From Arctopsyche grandis (Eukaryota > Arthropoda > Insecta > Trichoptera > Hydropsychidae), in NCBI RefSeq assembly GCF_051622035.1, contig NC_135366.1, positions 2,201,001-2,265,000 of the forward strand: a stretch of DNA of 64,000 nt, in the 5' to 3' direction. The notes beneath the pieces are model-generated. The model was given only the letters and a program-made list of their open reading frames with translations. It was not told where the DNA came from and did no database searches. Positions 37,330 to 48,525 of the stretch are shown piece after piece. The translations under genes were made by a program, and so were the position numbers. The stretch's first letter is position 1; every line of letters begins with the position of its first letter.

Positions 37330-37560
37330 GGGGCGGCGGGGCTGCGGGGGGGGCGCGAGGGCGGGGGTTGGCGGCGGGTCAGGGGCGAGGGCGGGGGCGG
37401 GAGCGGGGGGCGCGCCACACCCGCGCCATGACATAATCAAGCGGCCGCCACCGGCACCGGCGCCCACACCGACCCTCTCCGACTGACAAACCGACCCGCT
37501 CCCCACCACCACCACCACCACCACCACCACCACCACCACCACCACACCGCATCACTACAC
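36940..37560 (-). promoter_or_regulatory. GC-rich 5' end of Dullard, with G-runs and (CCA)n
   Basis: Strong G-runs on the plus strand (36964-37155 and 37325-37415) surround the first coding exon, and a (CCA)n tract lies at 37503-37543. Likely promoter and 5' UTR. The long open frames on both strands are by-products of this composition. Confidence 0.5.
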
Positions 37561-37735
37561 ACGCCAGTGGGCTCCTAGATACGCTTTTTCGCCGTTCAAA
37601 TTTCGCAACATTTACACAATCTATGTATGTCTAGTCGTGGCACGCGTTATCACGGCGATTTCAAAGCCAACGATCACCCCATTGCGGTCTAATTTTCAAC
37701 AAAGTATCGATGTGTGATCAGTGGCGGATACATAT

Positions 37736-38345
37736 TGTTGTACCTCCTGCTCGCACAGTTCTTTTTCGAATGGCTCCTATACCGAGAGCGATTCGACTTC
37801 TCAATGAAATCGTTGCTGCCGTTCCTGAATGTGACATTTTCTACCTTGGTGAGCGTAGATTATCGGATATTATTTTAACATATTTATCTGGTAACTTGCG
37901 CTCATCATTATTTTCTTAATTTGAATGTGATGAATGAGTGGAATCTTGATCTACTCTCTTCCATTTGGGCCTCGCTATGATTTTATTTTTATTTATATAT
38001 TGTTTTATTTTATGTTACTTTTTCTTTTTATTTCTCCTTATTGTACATTTTTATGTACTATATTTATTTTGTTAATATGAAACTAAGAATGTGATTTTTG
38101 GATTTCATTTTTGATTTTTACACTCTTGTACACTTATTCTTTTTCTTCTGTATTATTTTTCTTTTGTTTTCTGTTTTTTTTTTTATTATTATTTTTATTT
38201 TTTATTTAATCATGTTTTTTCTGCTTTTGCATTTTTGCTTTTTATTTTTCTGTTTTTCTTAATCAAATGTAGGCCATTGTGGCGCATTAGGTTCTTCCTG
38301 TAAAGCCACAATGGTCCAAAACTTCTATAAATAAATGTACATATA
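37736..38345 (+). mobile_element. LINE 3' fragment inside the hAT element
   Basis: Encodes MAPIPRAIRLLNEIVAAVPE and ends in a stop, followed by an untranslated region ending GCCACAATGGTC and a short A-rich tail. Same LINE family as 3175-4285. Confidence 0.65.
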
Positions 38346-38484
38346 TAATATTACAATATTAAAAATATTTTGTGTAATTGGAGGAGGTAACCCTACATAC
38401 ATATATAGGAGCCTCCAGAAATTCACAGTATTTATTTATAAAATAAATATATAATGCGATATAGGGGGCGCCCCCCCCCCCCCC

Positions 38485-38805
38485 TTGCGGAGCCGCCAAA
38501 TGAGCATAAACGCCATTAATGATCCTGATTCTGTTATGCAAGCCTTGTCTGTTTGTCCTAGATCTGACTATCCTACTTTGCACACGCTGTACAAAATATT
38601 TGCTTGTCTACCTGTATCTATTGCTACAGTAGAAAGAAGTTTTTCAACATTGCAGCGTACAAAGACATGGCTGAGGTCGACAATGAAGGAGGATCGACTT
38701 AATGGCTTAGCTCTGTTAAACACTCGCCCTGAAATTGATTGTCCTATTGACGATGTAATTATCCAATTTGCCAGGAAGAATAGGCGCAGAGAATTCATCA
38801 TTTAA
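38485..38805 (+). pseudogene. hAT transposase C-terminal fragment
   Basis: Contains YPTLHTLYKIFACLPVSIAT followed by VERSFSTLQRTKTWLRSTM and RLNGLALLN, the conserved hAT C-terminal dimerisation motif. The DDE catalytic part and N-terminus are absent. Confidence 0.75.
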
Positions 38806-39012
38806 GGATGAGAACCACAATTGTAACTTTTTTTATATCATAAGATGACATTGTCTTGTACATATATGTGTATAATCAGTTTAAATAAAACTTTCTTAAA
38901 CTTTGCATGTGACTTGATTATTTTTTTACTACGATAAAAGTAAAGGTAGCTCAAGATATCTTTAGCGCCCCCCCCCCTTGAGTTTTTTCTGTATCCGCCA
39001 CTGTAGGTGTAG

Positions 39013-39755
39013 CAGGGCCGCGCTTAGGAGTACGGCCGTCTGTGTGTAAACTTAAATCGACGGCTCTTTAATTTTATCAGCTTTTGTATAAATCGGGTCT
39101 GCGTCACTGCATCGAAAGTCGAAAGCCAAAAGATCGAAAAGAATGTATGCATGGTAAACGGTACTATATACAGAGAAATGTAATAATAATAGAAGGGCCC
39201 TTACGAATAAATAATTGTTGTCAATATTACGCGGCACGTCTCTATAAATACGCTACAACGCATGGAATACAATCGGATCAATTTACTTATAAAAATGTAT
39301 CCCATGTTGTTTATTGTGTGTTTTTGAATGCATTGCACAATTTTTAACGATACACTTGCCCATCTTGCGAGTAATATAAACAAACAGAAAAGTTATTGTC
39401 GGACATACGTCGAGCACCAAGCATCAAATACTACTGAAGCTAAAATTATTTGGAATTTTCTGTGGAAAATCGTCATTTGACAACAATATGACGCCTAAAA
39501 TCATTTCTATTAATATAACATTTCTCTGACTATATATACATATTTATTTATTTATTTATTTTAAACAGACCATTGTGGCATAACAGGAATTCCTAAAGCG
39601 CCACAATGGTCAAAAAATATAACACAAAAAAGAAAAAAAACAAAATATATGTATGTATGTTTCGTATTTTTTAAGAAATGTAATTTTTTCGACTCATTTC
39701 TTTCGGCCGCCTATGTCTGTTGCACATATTTGTACATATGGTAGGCGCGGCCCTG
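39013..39755. mobile_element. hAT-like element (CAGGGCCGC family), both ends present
   Basis: Ends CAGGGCCGCGCTTAGG and GTAGGCGCGGCCCTG are inverted copies. Flanks AGGTGTAG and GGTGAAGC are only loosely alike. It starts nine bases after the previous hAT ends. A 95-bp LINE tail (about 39541-39640) is inserted near its right end. Non-coding. Confidence 0.6.
39541..39640 (-). mobile_element. Severely 5'-truncated LINE tail
   Basis: (TTTA)n followed by GACCATTGTGGCATAACAGG, nearly identical to 3301-3400. Only the last ~90 bases of the LINE are present. Confidence 0.65.
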
Positions 39756-40134
39756 GGTGAAGCTTTGTGATCATGAGAAAATTTGATTTCAACTCAGAAT
39801 CGATCACTGATCGGCTTTCGATTGTAAAATGTAATTCACAAATTATTTCTATCATGCTGACACTTTGTACCGGCGATGAAATGCTTATCGTTATGTGGTA
39901 ATTTTTAAATCAATCGGAAGTGGCACCTCTTGCTAGACATAGGTCTCTTCTTTACATATTTATATCTCCAATACCATTAAATGTATAGAACTAAAATTTC
40001 ATATATGTATTTAAGTTTCAGCTTAAAGTCAAGTAACAAATTAAATTTATTGAAGATTCATCAACTGGAAGTGGCAATTTCCTCTTTCTCACTATTTCTT
40101 CTACTATTATTTTCAGCCTTTTAAATATTTGTAT

Positions 40135-40649
40135 TGTAACGAAGGGTTTTACGCGCGCTTATCTGATCTCGCGGTGGGAGGTCCAGAGGGCGCATAAGTC
40201 GTTCTTCTTCCAAGGGTCGGCCTATATGGAAACGTGGACTAACCTTGGGATACAGTTTATATAGTCGGGGAGGTTCCTGACTGCAAATCGTCTCGTTGAT
40301 AACAGCTTCCTCGTGGTCGGGAAGCTGGCTCTGCGGTCCTCTCACGGCTGATGTTTCTCCGGAAACGGCGTGAGGAATACAGGGGACGTGGGCTGGTACT
40401 CTTGGGAGGGAGTGATGCTGCACTCGACCTCACAGCGATTCTTAAGCAAGATGGTGGATCTCTGGGCCCCGTCTCTCCGTGGAGACGTGCACAGGAGAGA
40501 TCTTTCTTCGTTGGTGGCTGGCGGGTGAGAGACTCGCTCTCGAGGCGCTCGAGAGGAGCATGGTGTTGGCGCGGTAAAGTCACTGGTGCCACCCTAAATA
40601 TTACTACCTCTACCAACTGAAAGGACACTCGGGAGAACGTCGCGTTACA
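40135..40649 (-). mobile_element. Solo LTR with 4-bp TSD
   Basis: 515 bp, TGTAACGAAGGG...CGCGTTACA, flanked by GTAT on both sides (40131-40134, 40650-40653). A TATATAAAC box on the minus strand (about 40254-40262) suggests minus orientation. Much more GC-rich than its surroundings. Fossil, no internal region; Ty3/gypsy-like by duplication length. Confidence 0.75.
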
Positions 40650-40734
40650 GTATGAATTTTCATACACATATTTAAAAGGTCGATAAAATTTTACGAAATT
40701 TTTAAAAAATCACAAATTTTAACACCATCTTCAT

Positions 40735-40930
40735 AGCAGTTCGGTATTATTTCGCAAAAAGCGATCTCGCGTACGTCACCAAAATCTCAATTTTATCAAT
40801 CGAAAGCTTCTCACGCGAAATATTGTACTAACGAGAACTCGAATGCCAGATATACTGTATTCGCGATTTTACAGCGGCGATTGTCGTGCGTGCGATCATA
40901 ATTTGCGCAATAATCCGTTATCCTTCATAC
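40735..40930. repeat. Repeat family R1, palindromic end only
   Basis: Shares TATTGTACTAACGAGAACTCG and GCGCAATAATCCG with 20208-20945 and 31470-32232. Lies about 230 bp upstream of the SF3B4 start. Confidence 0.55.
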
Positions 40931-41156
40931 CACTATAAAAAATCTAGAAATTTTTTAAAATTGGAAATAACCTTTTCTTCTGCAAAAAATCTAAAACTTT
41001 GTTAGCACATGATCTAAAACTTTGTTAGCTCATATTTTTGGCAGCTTAAAGATCATTCAAATCAATGACAATTTAGGCAAAATCGAAGTTTATAAAAGCA
41101 TCAAAGTATGGCCAGCATTTAAGTTGTTAGAGATATAGGCCGCCAACTGTCGCGCT

Positions 41157-44100
41157 ATGGCGGCCGGTCCAATTGCGGAAAGGAATCAAGGTTTATTATT
41201 GAATTTACACGTATTTAATGACTTTTTTTTCATTATTTAGATACCAATCATCAATATATCTATCGTGAATAAATCATATTTCTTATTATTTTCACTTTAG
41301 CCCCCTATTTCAACATATTCTTTTTCATAACCTATAAATTCTTTGAACGCTTGACATATCATGTTTTTATGATACATACGACACTTTTTTCATATTTTCA
41401 ACACGTAAAATTTCAGATGCTACCATCTATGTGGGAGGTCTGGACGATAAGGTGTCGGAGAGCCTCATGTGGCAGCTCTTCGTACAAGCGGGTCCTGTCG
41501 GTACGTATCTTTACGTTGTCCTTAATATCGCTCTAAATATATACAAAATGTACAAAAACTTGCATTTTCAGTCAACGTGCACATGCCGAAGGATAGGGTC
41601 ACACAAATGCACCAGGGCTATGGCTTCGTCGAGTTCCTCGGCGAGGACGACGCCGACTATGCCATCAAAATAATGAATATGATAAAATTATACGGAAAAC
41701 CGATCAGAGTGAATAAAGTATCGGCTCATCAGAAAAACTTGGACGTCGGTGCTAATATTTTCATCGGAAACTTGGATCCCGAAGTAGACGAGAAGCTACT
41801 GTACGATACGTTTTCAGCGTTCGGAGTCATATTACAAACGCCAAAGGTTATATTAATATTATATTTATTCATTTGATTTTTTACAGGATGATTTTAGTTG
41901 TGTGTGTACTGTTTTAGGTGATGCGTGACGTCGAAACTGGAAATTCTAAAGCTTTTGCTTTTATTAATTTTGCATCGTTTGATGCTAGCGATGCCGCAAT
42001 TGAAGCTATGAACAGTCAATATCTTTGCAATCGTCCCATATCTGTGTCGTATGCATTTAAAAAGGATGTGAAGGGTGAACGACACGGCTCTGCTGCTGAA
42101 CGGTATTATTTTAAATATATTTAACACTTTGCAAGCGAGTCGCCTCATACGCGAATGCGGGTATGTTTTCGCGATATCGTGGATTACTTTTGATAGTCGC
42201 TAAAACTCGTATAGGATTAATTAATATTGAAATTCACGAAAGCAACCAAAAGTACCCAAAATATGGATTTCATTTTAGTAGGAAGAAACACGGGAAGGAT
42301 TGTAAAAAATGGGTGTAGCATATTTAAAACACGTGTTGTGAGTTTAAATGGTTCTACGAGAAAAAATATATAGAGCAGATGCCTATTTTATCATTTATAT
42401 ATGAAGTACATATCCAGTTGATTAAAAATATTTTAAGAACATGAGTTTTCTTGGGAGCCGCTTGCAAAGTGTGAGCCCTTTGAGTGCTGTCGTCTTTTCT
42501 GTTGAAAACCTGCCATTTGTTGAAAACATTTCCAATTAGAATTATTTAGAAATCCAATAGAAAGCAGGTATAAAAATTGTAGTTAATCCAAACAAACCCT
42601 AGATAACTACCGCCGAGGATTTCGAGTTTTGTAAAGGTGTGTTTAGACTCTCTAATATATCTTGCAACAGTATAAAATAGACAAAAGAAGTCTATTAATG
42701 AATGTATTTTTTCAAAACTAGTTCCATCTTCTTCATTGTTGTTAAAATGTAATGCTCAAAATCTAAATGCTAAGCCACAATCTAAAATACTCGGTTAAAT
42801 TCTGCTATGGTTATAAATTCGGAAATTCCGGTGTCAATCAGTCTTTATAAACATTGACACGGATTACATGACCCATGTTCAATGCATTTTTTTTTCAATG
42901 CTACCTGGAAAAGTTTAGCGGGTAGTCTTCTTGTTTATTTTTTACATACTCAAACAACGCCTATCGGCGTTTTTCACGCCCGTGGACTAATTGACAAAAT
43001 GCCGATCAGCGTAGGTCAGCATTTAAAGGGTTAATGGAGAAGCTAACATGACAATACTATACTACATAGTAGTTTGGTTTTATTTAACCGTTTGCCCGCG
43101 GCCGTCTTCTATGGAAGCTTTGGGCGACAAGTCTGTAGCGCGGCTGTCTTCCATAGAATTTCTGAACTTTGCACGGGATTTTGAGTAAAAAAGAAGGAAT
43201 CCAGTAGAGAGAAGCGTTGGTCGTTGTCGGTTCGTATTTCAGTATTCGCGACGTTGCCGTTACAGTTAATCGGTCATTTTAATGCACATTTCATCTGCTT
43301 TTTAAGTAGCAAACATTTTTTTCAATGATCAAAGCAAAGTTTCTAATGCAATCTGTATCCGTCATTTAAAAATGCACACAAACTTTTTTAAATGCACATT
43401 TATTTTATAAGATGGACGTTTTAAATTGTTCCCTTAACCGTTTGCCCGCGGTCGTCTTCTATGGAAGCTTTGGGCGACAAGTCTGTAGCGCGGCTGTCTT
43501 CCATAGAATTTCTGAACTTTACACGGGATTTTGAGGCTTATATGCGCCTATTTCAACTGTTTTAAGGTTCAAAATTGATTGAATATATTACTGAGAGTTG
43601 AATGCCATCTATTCAATTTGCTTAAAATGAATATATACCAGTCAAAATTAGTTTTTTATGGTACCATATTGAAACCTCGTTTATGTGACGTCACGTCTGT
43701 TGAACAATGGCGACGATACGTCTCAATTGTATGAAGAATGATTTGATTTGACAATTAAGCCAAAACTACGAGATATATTATGTATTTTATTGTTTGAAAT
43801 AATACTTTGTGTTAATTAACATATCTGGTTACTTGAGGAAATGTTAAAATCTGTATTTAAGGTCGAACACTCGATTGCCAAATTCGCGAAATACGCATAC
43901 AGACCTTGTTCGGATATGTCGGATGAATCCAAGAATACGTGTGTATTTTATTTTATTTTTTTTATTACAGATTACTCGCCGCTCAAAATCCACTATCTCA
44001 CGCAGACAGACCCCATCAGCTCTTCGCCGACGCTCCTCCGACTGTTGTACCGATGATGCCTCCGCCGATGGGCATGATGATACCTCCGCCCCCTCCTTCA

Positions 44101-44577
44101 ACACCAGGACCTCCTCTCCCGCCTTCGACAACGGGACCGTTCCCTCCCGCAGGCATCCCACCTCCTCCGCTGCCTCCGATGGGTCTACCTCCAGCGCCGC
44201 CAGGTATGGGCGGCCCTCCGGGAATGTCACCGACGTCGATGCCTGGCATGCCCGGAATGCAACCACTGGGCATGCAAGGCATGCATGGAATGAACCAAGG
44301 AAACACGGGGATGGGTCCGCCGCCTCCGCCAGGATCTGGACCTCCGCTTCCGCCGCCACCTCCTCCGCGCATGATGTGGCCAGGTGGCTATCCTAGCGGC
44401 CCACCGTACGGAGGACCAGGTGGATTTGGTCCTCCGCCTCCTCCCGGCGCCCGTCCACCTCCTCCGTGGAGACCCCCACATCCAGGGTTCGGACGACCTC
44501 CGCTGCCTCCTCGCGGCCCTCCTCCACCGCCCAATTTCCACTATAACAATGAGAGTGAAAGTTTTAATAATTATTAG
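41157..44577 (+). CDS. Spx: Splicing factor 3B subunit 4 (SF3B4/SAP49)
   Basis: Component of the U2 snRNP SF3b complex that contacts pre-mRNA upstream of the branch site. Five exons: 41157-41190, 41417-41500, 41572-41846, 41918-42102 and 43971-44577, all GT-AG and in phase, 394 residues (human 424). Start [11 protein letters not shown] matches the family. RRM1 (about residues 13-91) has RNP2 IYVGGL and RNP1 GYGFVEF; RRM2 (about 100-179) has RNP2 IFIGNL and RNP1 AFAFINF, where most family members have GYAFINF. After [19 protein letters not shown] the protein is Pro/Gly/Met-rich, as in orthologues. An AATAAA lies near 44742. Intron 4 (42103-43970) is almost wholly made of TTAA-type elements and a composite A tail. 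Confidence 0.96.
42125..42471. mobile_element. TTAA element (CACTTTGCAAGCG), SF3B4 intron 4
   Basis: Starts CACTTTGCAAGCGAGTCG after TTAA (42121-42124) and ends GCCGCTTGCAAAGTG, an inverted copy, followed by TGAG. About 347 bp, non-coding. Confidence 0.65.
42476..43030. mobile_element. TTAA element (CCCTTTGAATGCTGA family), reverse copy
   Basis: Starts CCCTTTGAGTGCTG and ends GTCAGCATTTAAAGGG followed by TTAA (43031-43034). It is the 25313 family in opposite orientation and abuts the previous element at the degraded shared target TGAG. Confidence 0.65.
43086..43890. repeat. Duplicated P-element start, composite A tail and P element
   Basis: The first ~100 bp of element P (CCGTTTGCCCGCGG...) at 43089, then 250 bp of the composite A tail (about 43184-43432), then P again from 43439. 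The repeat distance is about 349 bp, as in a tandem duplication of an A-tail/P-start unit. The A/P junction equals that at 33794. Confidence 0.6.
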
Positions 44578-45389
44578 TTTTAATTGTGGTCGTTGTGTAA
44601 GTTAAGCACATGAGAATATTTTTGTGTACCTAATATGTATATATATATGTGTATACTATTATTTCACTTTATACATTTACATAAAACCTGATTTCATTGA
44701 ATACTTTTTCTAATTTTTTTCATATCTGTATATTGTGTAATAAATAGTGTTAATTTAATTTTTTTTAAATACATTCTGGTACAAAAATACAACAATTTTT
44801 AGATGCACTGCAAATTTGTTCTAAATTATAATTTTTTTTAATTACTTTTCAGCATACATGTCTTGAAGTATATATTATATATGCAGATTCCTCTATAGTA
44901 CATGCAATTTATTTTATTTTGATGCGTTGAAAACATTCAATGCCTATCAATATTTTTGTAAATGTCTTCTTTCTGTGTTATGCATACATATCTATGATCA
45001 TAACTTCAAAAGGAAGCAAAGTTCATGTTGGTTTGATTGGACGGGAGATGTGTGACGTGAATGAAAGAGGATTGGCAACAATATTTAAGTTTTGTGATTT
45101 TGTATTGATGCGCTATATAATTCCGTAGAGAAGAAGACGTATTGAGTGATCCAATATATATAATACATAGATTTAATGTAAAAAATATATATTTTGTATC
45201 AAACATGTTTGTTTCACTTTATGTAACGCATGTAAAGGATCAGTAATAAGAAATTAATGATAAATACCGTAACCACAAATAAATTATATGGTAGGATTTC
45301 CAATTGAGATGTATGTACATAAAATAAAAAAGTTAAACAAACAAGGCTACTGGCAATCATTTGTCATTGTCTCCAAAATTTTTGGATTC
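44578..45389 (+). other. SF3B4 3' UTR and flank
   Basis: AT-rich, with poly(A) signals near 44742. No second gene recognised. Confidence 0.45.
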
Positions 45390-45393
45390 TTAA

Positions 45394-45916
45394 GAGGGCT
45401 GTAAACCTGAAACCTTAATTTTGTTACCGTTCCTTTCTTCGATATATATATTGATTGTATCTATATATTGAGTGAATGCGACAATATATATCAATATATA
45501 TATATTGAGTGAATGCGACAGTTGCGCTTCGACCAGATAAAACGTATTTTAAATTGACAAAATCGAGGTTTCGTATTCTACTATTTTCTCCTCCAAAACT
45601 GGACCAATTTTTAAAAAAAATTCTTCATCGGTATGAGAAAGATACTTTCTGTGCATCTATCGGCGTATTTTTTTTAAAATCGACCGTTAAATAAGCACAC
45701 TGGACTCTTTTCGTGGGTGTAAAAAAGAGGCGGTTTTATAGATGTTTGGTGGCTCCTAGCTCATAAAAAAAATAATTAATCAAAAAAATAAAACGATAGA
45801 TGCACCCCAATGGTGGATATCCATAGCATATTAAAAAATAATTTGTCTAGTGCCATAATTGAGGAAGGGAGAAGTATAGTACGTTTGTATGGACATGGCG
45901 CTGCTGTCCAGCCCTC
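45394..45916. mobile_element. 523-bp TTAA element, copy 1
   Basis: Ends GAGGGCTGTAAACC and GCTGTCCAGCCCTC with TTAA on both sides (45390-45393, 45917-45920). A second copy of exactly the same length is at 59446-59968. Both keep a 61-codon frame starting MNATVALRPDKTYFKLTKS. piggyBac-like by target site and short ends. Confidence 0.75.
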
Positions 45917-45939
45917 TTAAACGTTTATTACGATTATTT

Positions 45940-46110
45940 TACGACCCATGTTCAATGCATTTTTATTTTCAATGCTACCTGGAAAGACTCGGCGTGTAGT
46001 ATTCTTGTTTACTTTGTACATCCTCAAAATACAACGCCTATCGGCGTATTTCAGACTCATTGACTTGTTGGAAAAACGCCAATCGGCGTTGATCAGCATT
46101 CAAAGGGTTA
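45940..46110. mobile_element. End of a TTAA-type MITE (CCCTTTGAATGCTGA family)
   Basis: Ends GATCAGCATTCAAAGGGTTAA; shares the ACCCATGTTCAATGCATTTT stretch with 42860-43030. Left part missing. Confidence 0.55.
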
Positions 46111-46589
46111 ATAGATATTCAATTTTCAATAATACAAGAACTACGCAATTCCAACGCTCCAAATAAGACACTAAATGTTCACTTAGCAGTGCTCAGTAAA
46201 AATTATCATCTAACACTGCACACTATTGAAAATACGTAAACATAAACAATCTACATAGTGCAGTTTGGCAAGCAAACAACAAATGTTTATAAAAAATGGA
46301 ATTTTCATAGCATTCTGCGTTTGCTTGGATAGCGGCGACCCCGAAGATGACTACAATTGAATTTTTCTTTCTTAGGAGTGTAATTGTTGAGTTGGTAATA
46401 CTTGGAAGTATCTTTGAAACGTTAAATATATCTAATTTTTGATTTGAAGATGAGGAATTGCTGTAAAATTATATATCTTATTAATCAACATAAAAAAGTT
46501 TTAGTCCTATAGCACATGTTTTTGACTATTTTTGTATTAAAAAACAACGACAACCATCGACATGCAAACGCACATAGGTAAGGCCAATG

Positions 46590-47430
46590 GTAGTTGGATT
46601 ATTAGTCACATTGCGGTGGTCACAAAGACAATTTTTGCGATGAAAACTGCGAATGCGGAATATTTGGCACCCGAGTTTTCGTCAGTATTGTAGCGTATGC
46701 TAAAGGAGCCGCCGTTATAATTGGTTTCGAAGATTATCTCCAGGCGTAAGTGCAGGTCGGCTAAACAAAGAGAGATCTCCGAATGCACTTAACGGCGATA
46801 GCGGAACTTGGTCGCATTCCCGTGGAGTTCTTAGAACTGACAACGTCTAAGCGTAGGACTGCACAACCGACGGTCTCCGTGACGAGCCAGAATGTTAAAT
46901 TACAGAAAACGCAAATATCGGAAGGCAAAGATCGAAAATCGAAAATAATGTGCACACACAGAATACGGGAGGAAAAGCCTGTTCCTCTTGTTCCTGTTGT
47001 ACCCTGCTCGCGCAAATTAAGTGAGTATGTACCGTTTACCATGCGCCTTTTTTTTTGTTCTTTCGACTTAAGATCTTTCGATTTTTGCCTTCCGATTTTT
47101 TCGTTTTCTGTAATTTAACATTCTAGCTCGTCACGTAGACCCCACATCCGAGTACGTGACTAAACAATGGGGAAGGAATCGGACGTCGAAGATGCCCTGA
47201 GCGGCCTGTCTTTTATAAGGAGGTACTTAGACCATATCAAGACATTCTGGACGGAGCACTGGCGGTGCGTGTATCTCCTGAATCACCAATAAATGCTGTG
47301 AAACGACTTTACTTGGATCCTCCACCCACCTCTACGCAACAGTATGATAGTTATCGTTAGTATGATGGACTTTTCGGCTGCCAGATGTTCCGTTATAGAG
47401 ATTTTAGTGACTTGTGATCAATGATCACCG
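46590..47430. repeat. Palindromic repeat (R1 relative) split by a solo LTR
   Basis: Left part GTTGGATTATTAGTCACATTGC to GTATT and right part GATAGTTATCGTTAGTATGATGG match the uninterrupted repeat at 61858-62052 in reverse. The LTR occupies 46689-47341. Confidence 0.65.
46689..47341 (+). mobile_element. Solo LTR inside a palindromic repeat
   Basis: Starts TGTAGCGTATGC and ends TCTACGCAACA; GTAT on both sides (46685-46688, 47342-47345). The outer parts match the LTR at 22489-22900 in reverse; the middle is longer here. It contains an AATAAATG signal near 47289. Fossil, no internal region. Confidence 0.8.
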
Positions 47431-48190
47431 AACCAAGGCCAACAGGCGAATGCATGACTCAATACCACGCGCCAAAAGCGACGAAAACAATAGCTTACGA
47501 AAATATAGCCGTCTCTTTCTCTCGCATTGATTCATCGATCAACAAGAATATGCAAGCGAACAGCCAAAAACCTGACTTATCGCTACCGCCTTTAAATCAT
47601 ACTTTGGATCGTAGAAATGTATAAATGTATTTTTGTAATGTAATGTAAATGTAAAGAAATGTATAAATGTACAAACGTCCGTTTCCGTAACTACGCAATA
47701 TAGAACCAGGCTCATCACATATTATTACAGAATTACAGTCCTTTTTGTAAATTAAATATACGTGTTTTACTTTGATTGAGATTTATTTACAATTTATTTA
47801 TTTATTAAGGGATATGTATTTGTCTGCCCTTGGGAACTCTTAAATTAGCGTGTAATGTATAGTTTCAACAAAAATATGTATAATATAAAATAAACGATGT
47901 TTATACTAATTAAACTTAAATAATTGGTTATTAATATAATTGATTATTCGGCGCAACAAAGAAAAATGTTTTTACATTCATTTAAAAATAATTTTTACAT
48001 TTTTCTGGTGTCACCCCTGAAAAAAAAGTCGAAGGCGGGCGACCGCCACGTCACTTTTAAGAACTGTCAAAGTACGATGTTAATTGAATAATATGTTACT
48101 TAAATGATCAATTTACTTATAAAAATGTATCCCATGTTGTTTATTGTGTATTTTTGAATGCATCGTGCAATTTTTAACGATGCTAAATAA
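47431..48190. repeat. Partial copy of the CAGGGCCGC hAT-like family
   Basis: About 47690-48185 matches 5375-6245 without the LTR, giving the empty site for that insertion. The ends of the element are not present. 47431-47690 is unassigned. Confidence 0.55.
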
Positions 48191-48525
48191 ATCTATATCA
48201 AAATAAATCGAATCGGCGCCTATGAATCGAAAAAAAATAATCGAATCATTTGTTCGATGACGGCTGCGTCCCATGAGGCTGCGCCCCATTAGCTATTGCT
48301 ATTGCTAATAATTTTTTAACAATTAATAATATTAACTAATTTGGATTATATTTTTTACTCTACGTCACTTTTCGAATTCTAACTAAATTTTAAGAGGTCT
48401 AAAACACAATTTTAACAGTAAACACGCTTACAGTGACATTTCACGCGCATGCGCAGAAGGCTTTGCGCCTGTCTATTTATTTATTTATTTATATAGCAAA
48501 CTGCTAATACATATAACACAACATT

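Larger units (their letters stand above)
37719..39003 (+). mobile_element. hAT element with partial transposase and LINE insertion
   Basis: Ends CAGTGGCGGATACA and TGTATCCGCCACTG. The right half encodes the C-terminal hAT dimerisation region; the left part is occupied by a LINE 3' fragment (37736-38345). C-rich tracts follow the subterminal region. The target duplication is not clear. Confidence 0.7.

Noticed and set aside
36937-37545. 202-residue minus-strand frame with Val, Ala and Pro runs
   Set aside because: It is the real Dullard exon 1 plus open GC-rich flanks on both sides; the Val run is the (CCA)n tract read on the minus strand.
38467-38483. Poly-C tracts as functional elements
   Set aside because: Similar C/G tracts at 1499, 5303, 7483 and 38970 sit in or near hAT-like ends or AT-rich DNA; simple slippage is the plain explanation.
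40121-40667. Frames of 89-136 codons on both strands
   Set aside because: They lie wholly inside a solo LTR defined by its ends and GTAT duplication.
43844-44396. Long frames overlapping SF3B4 exon 5 on both strands
   Set aside because: Shadows of the Pro/Gly-rich coding sequence, whose composition keeps other frames open.
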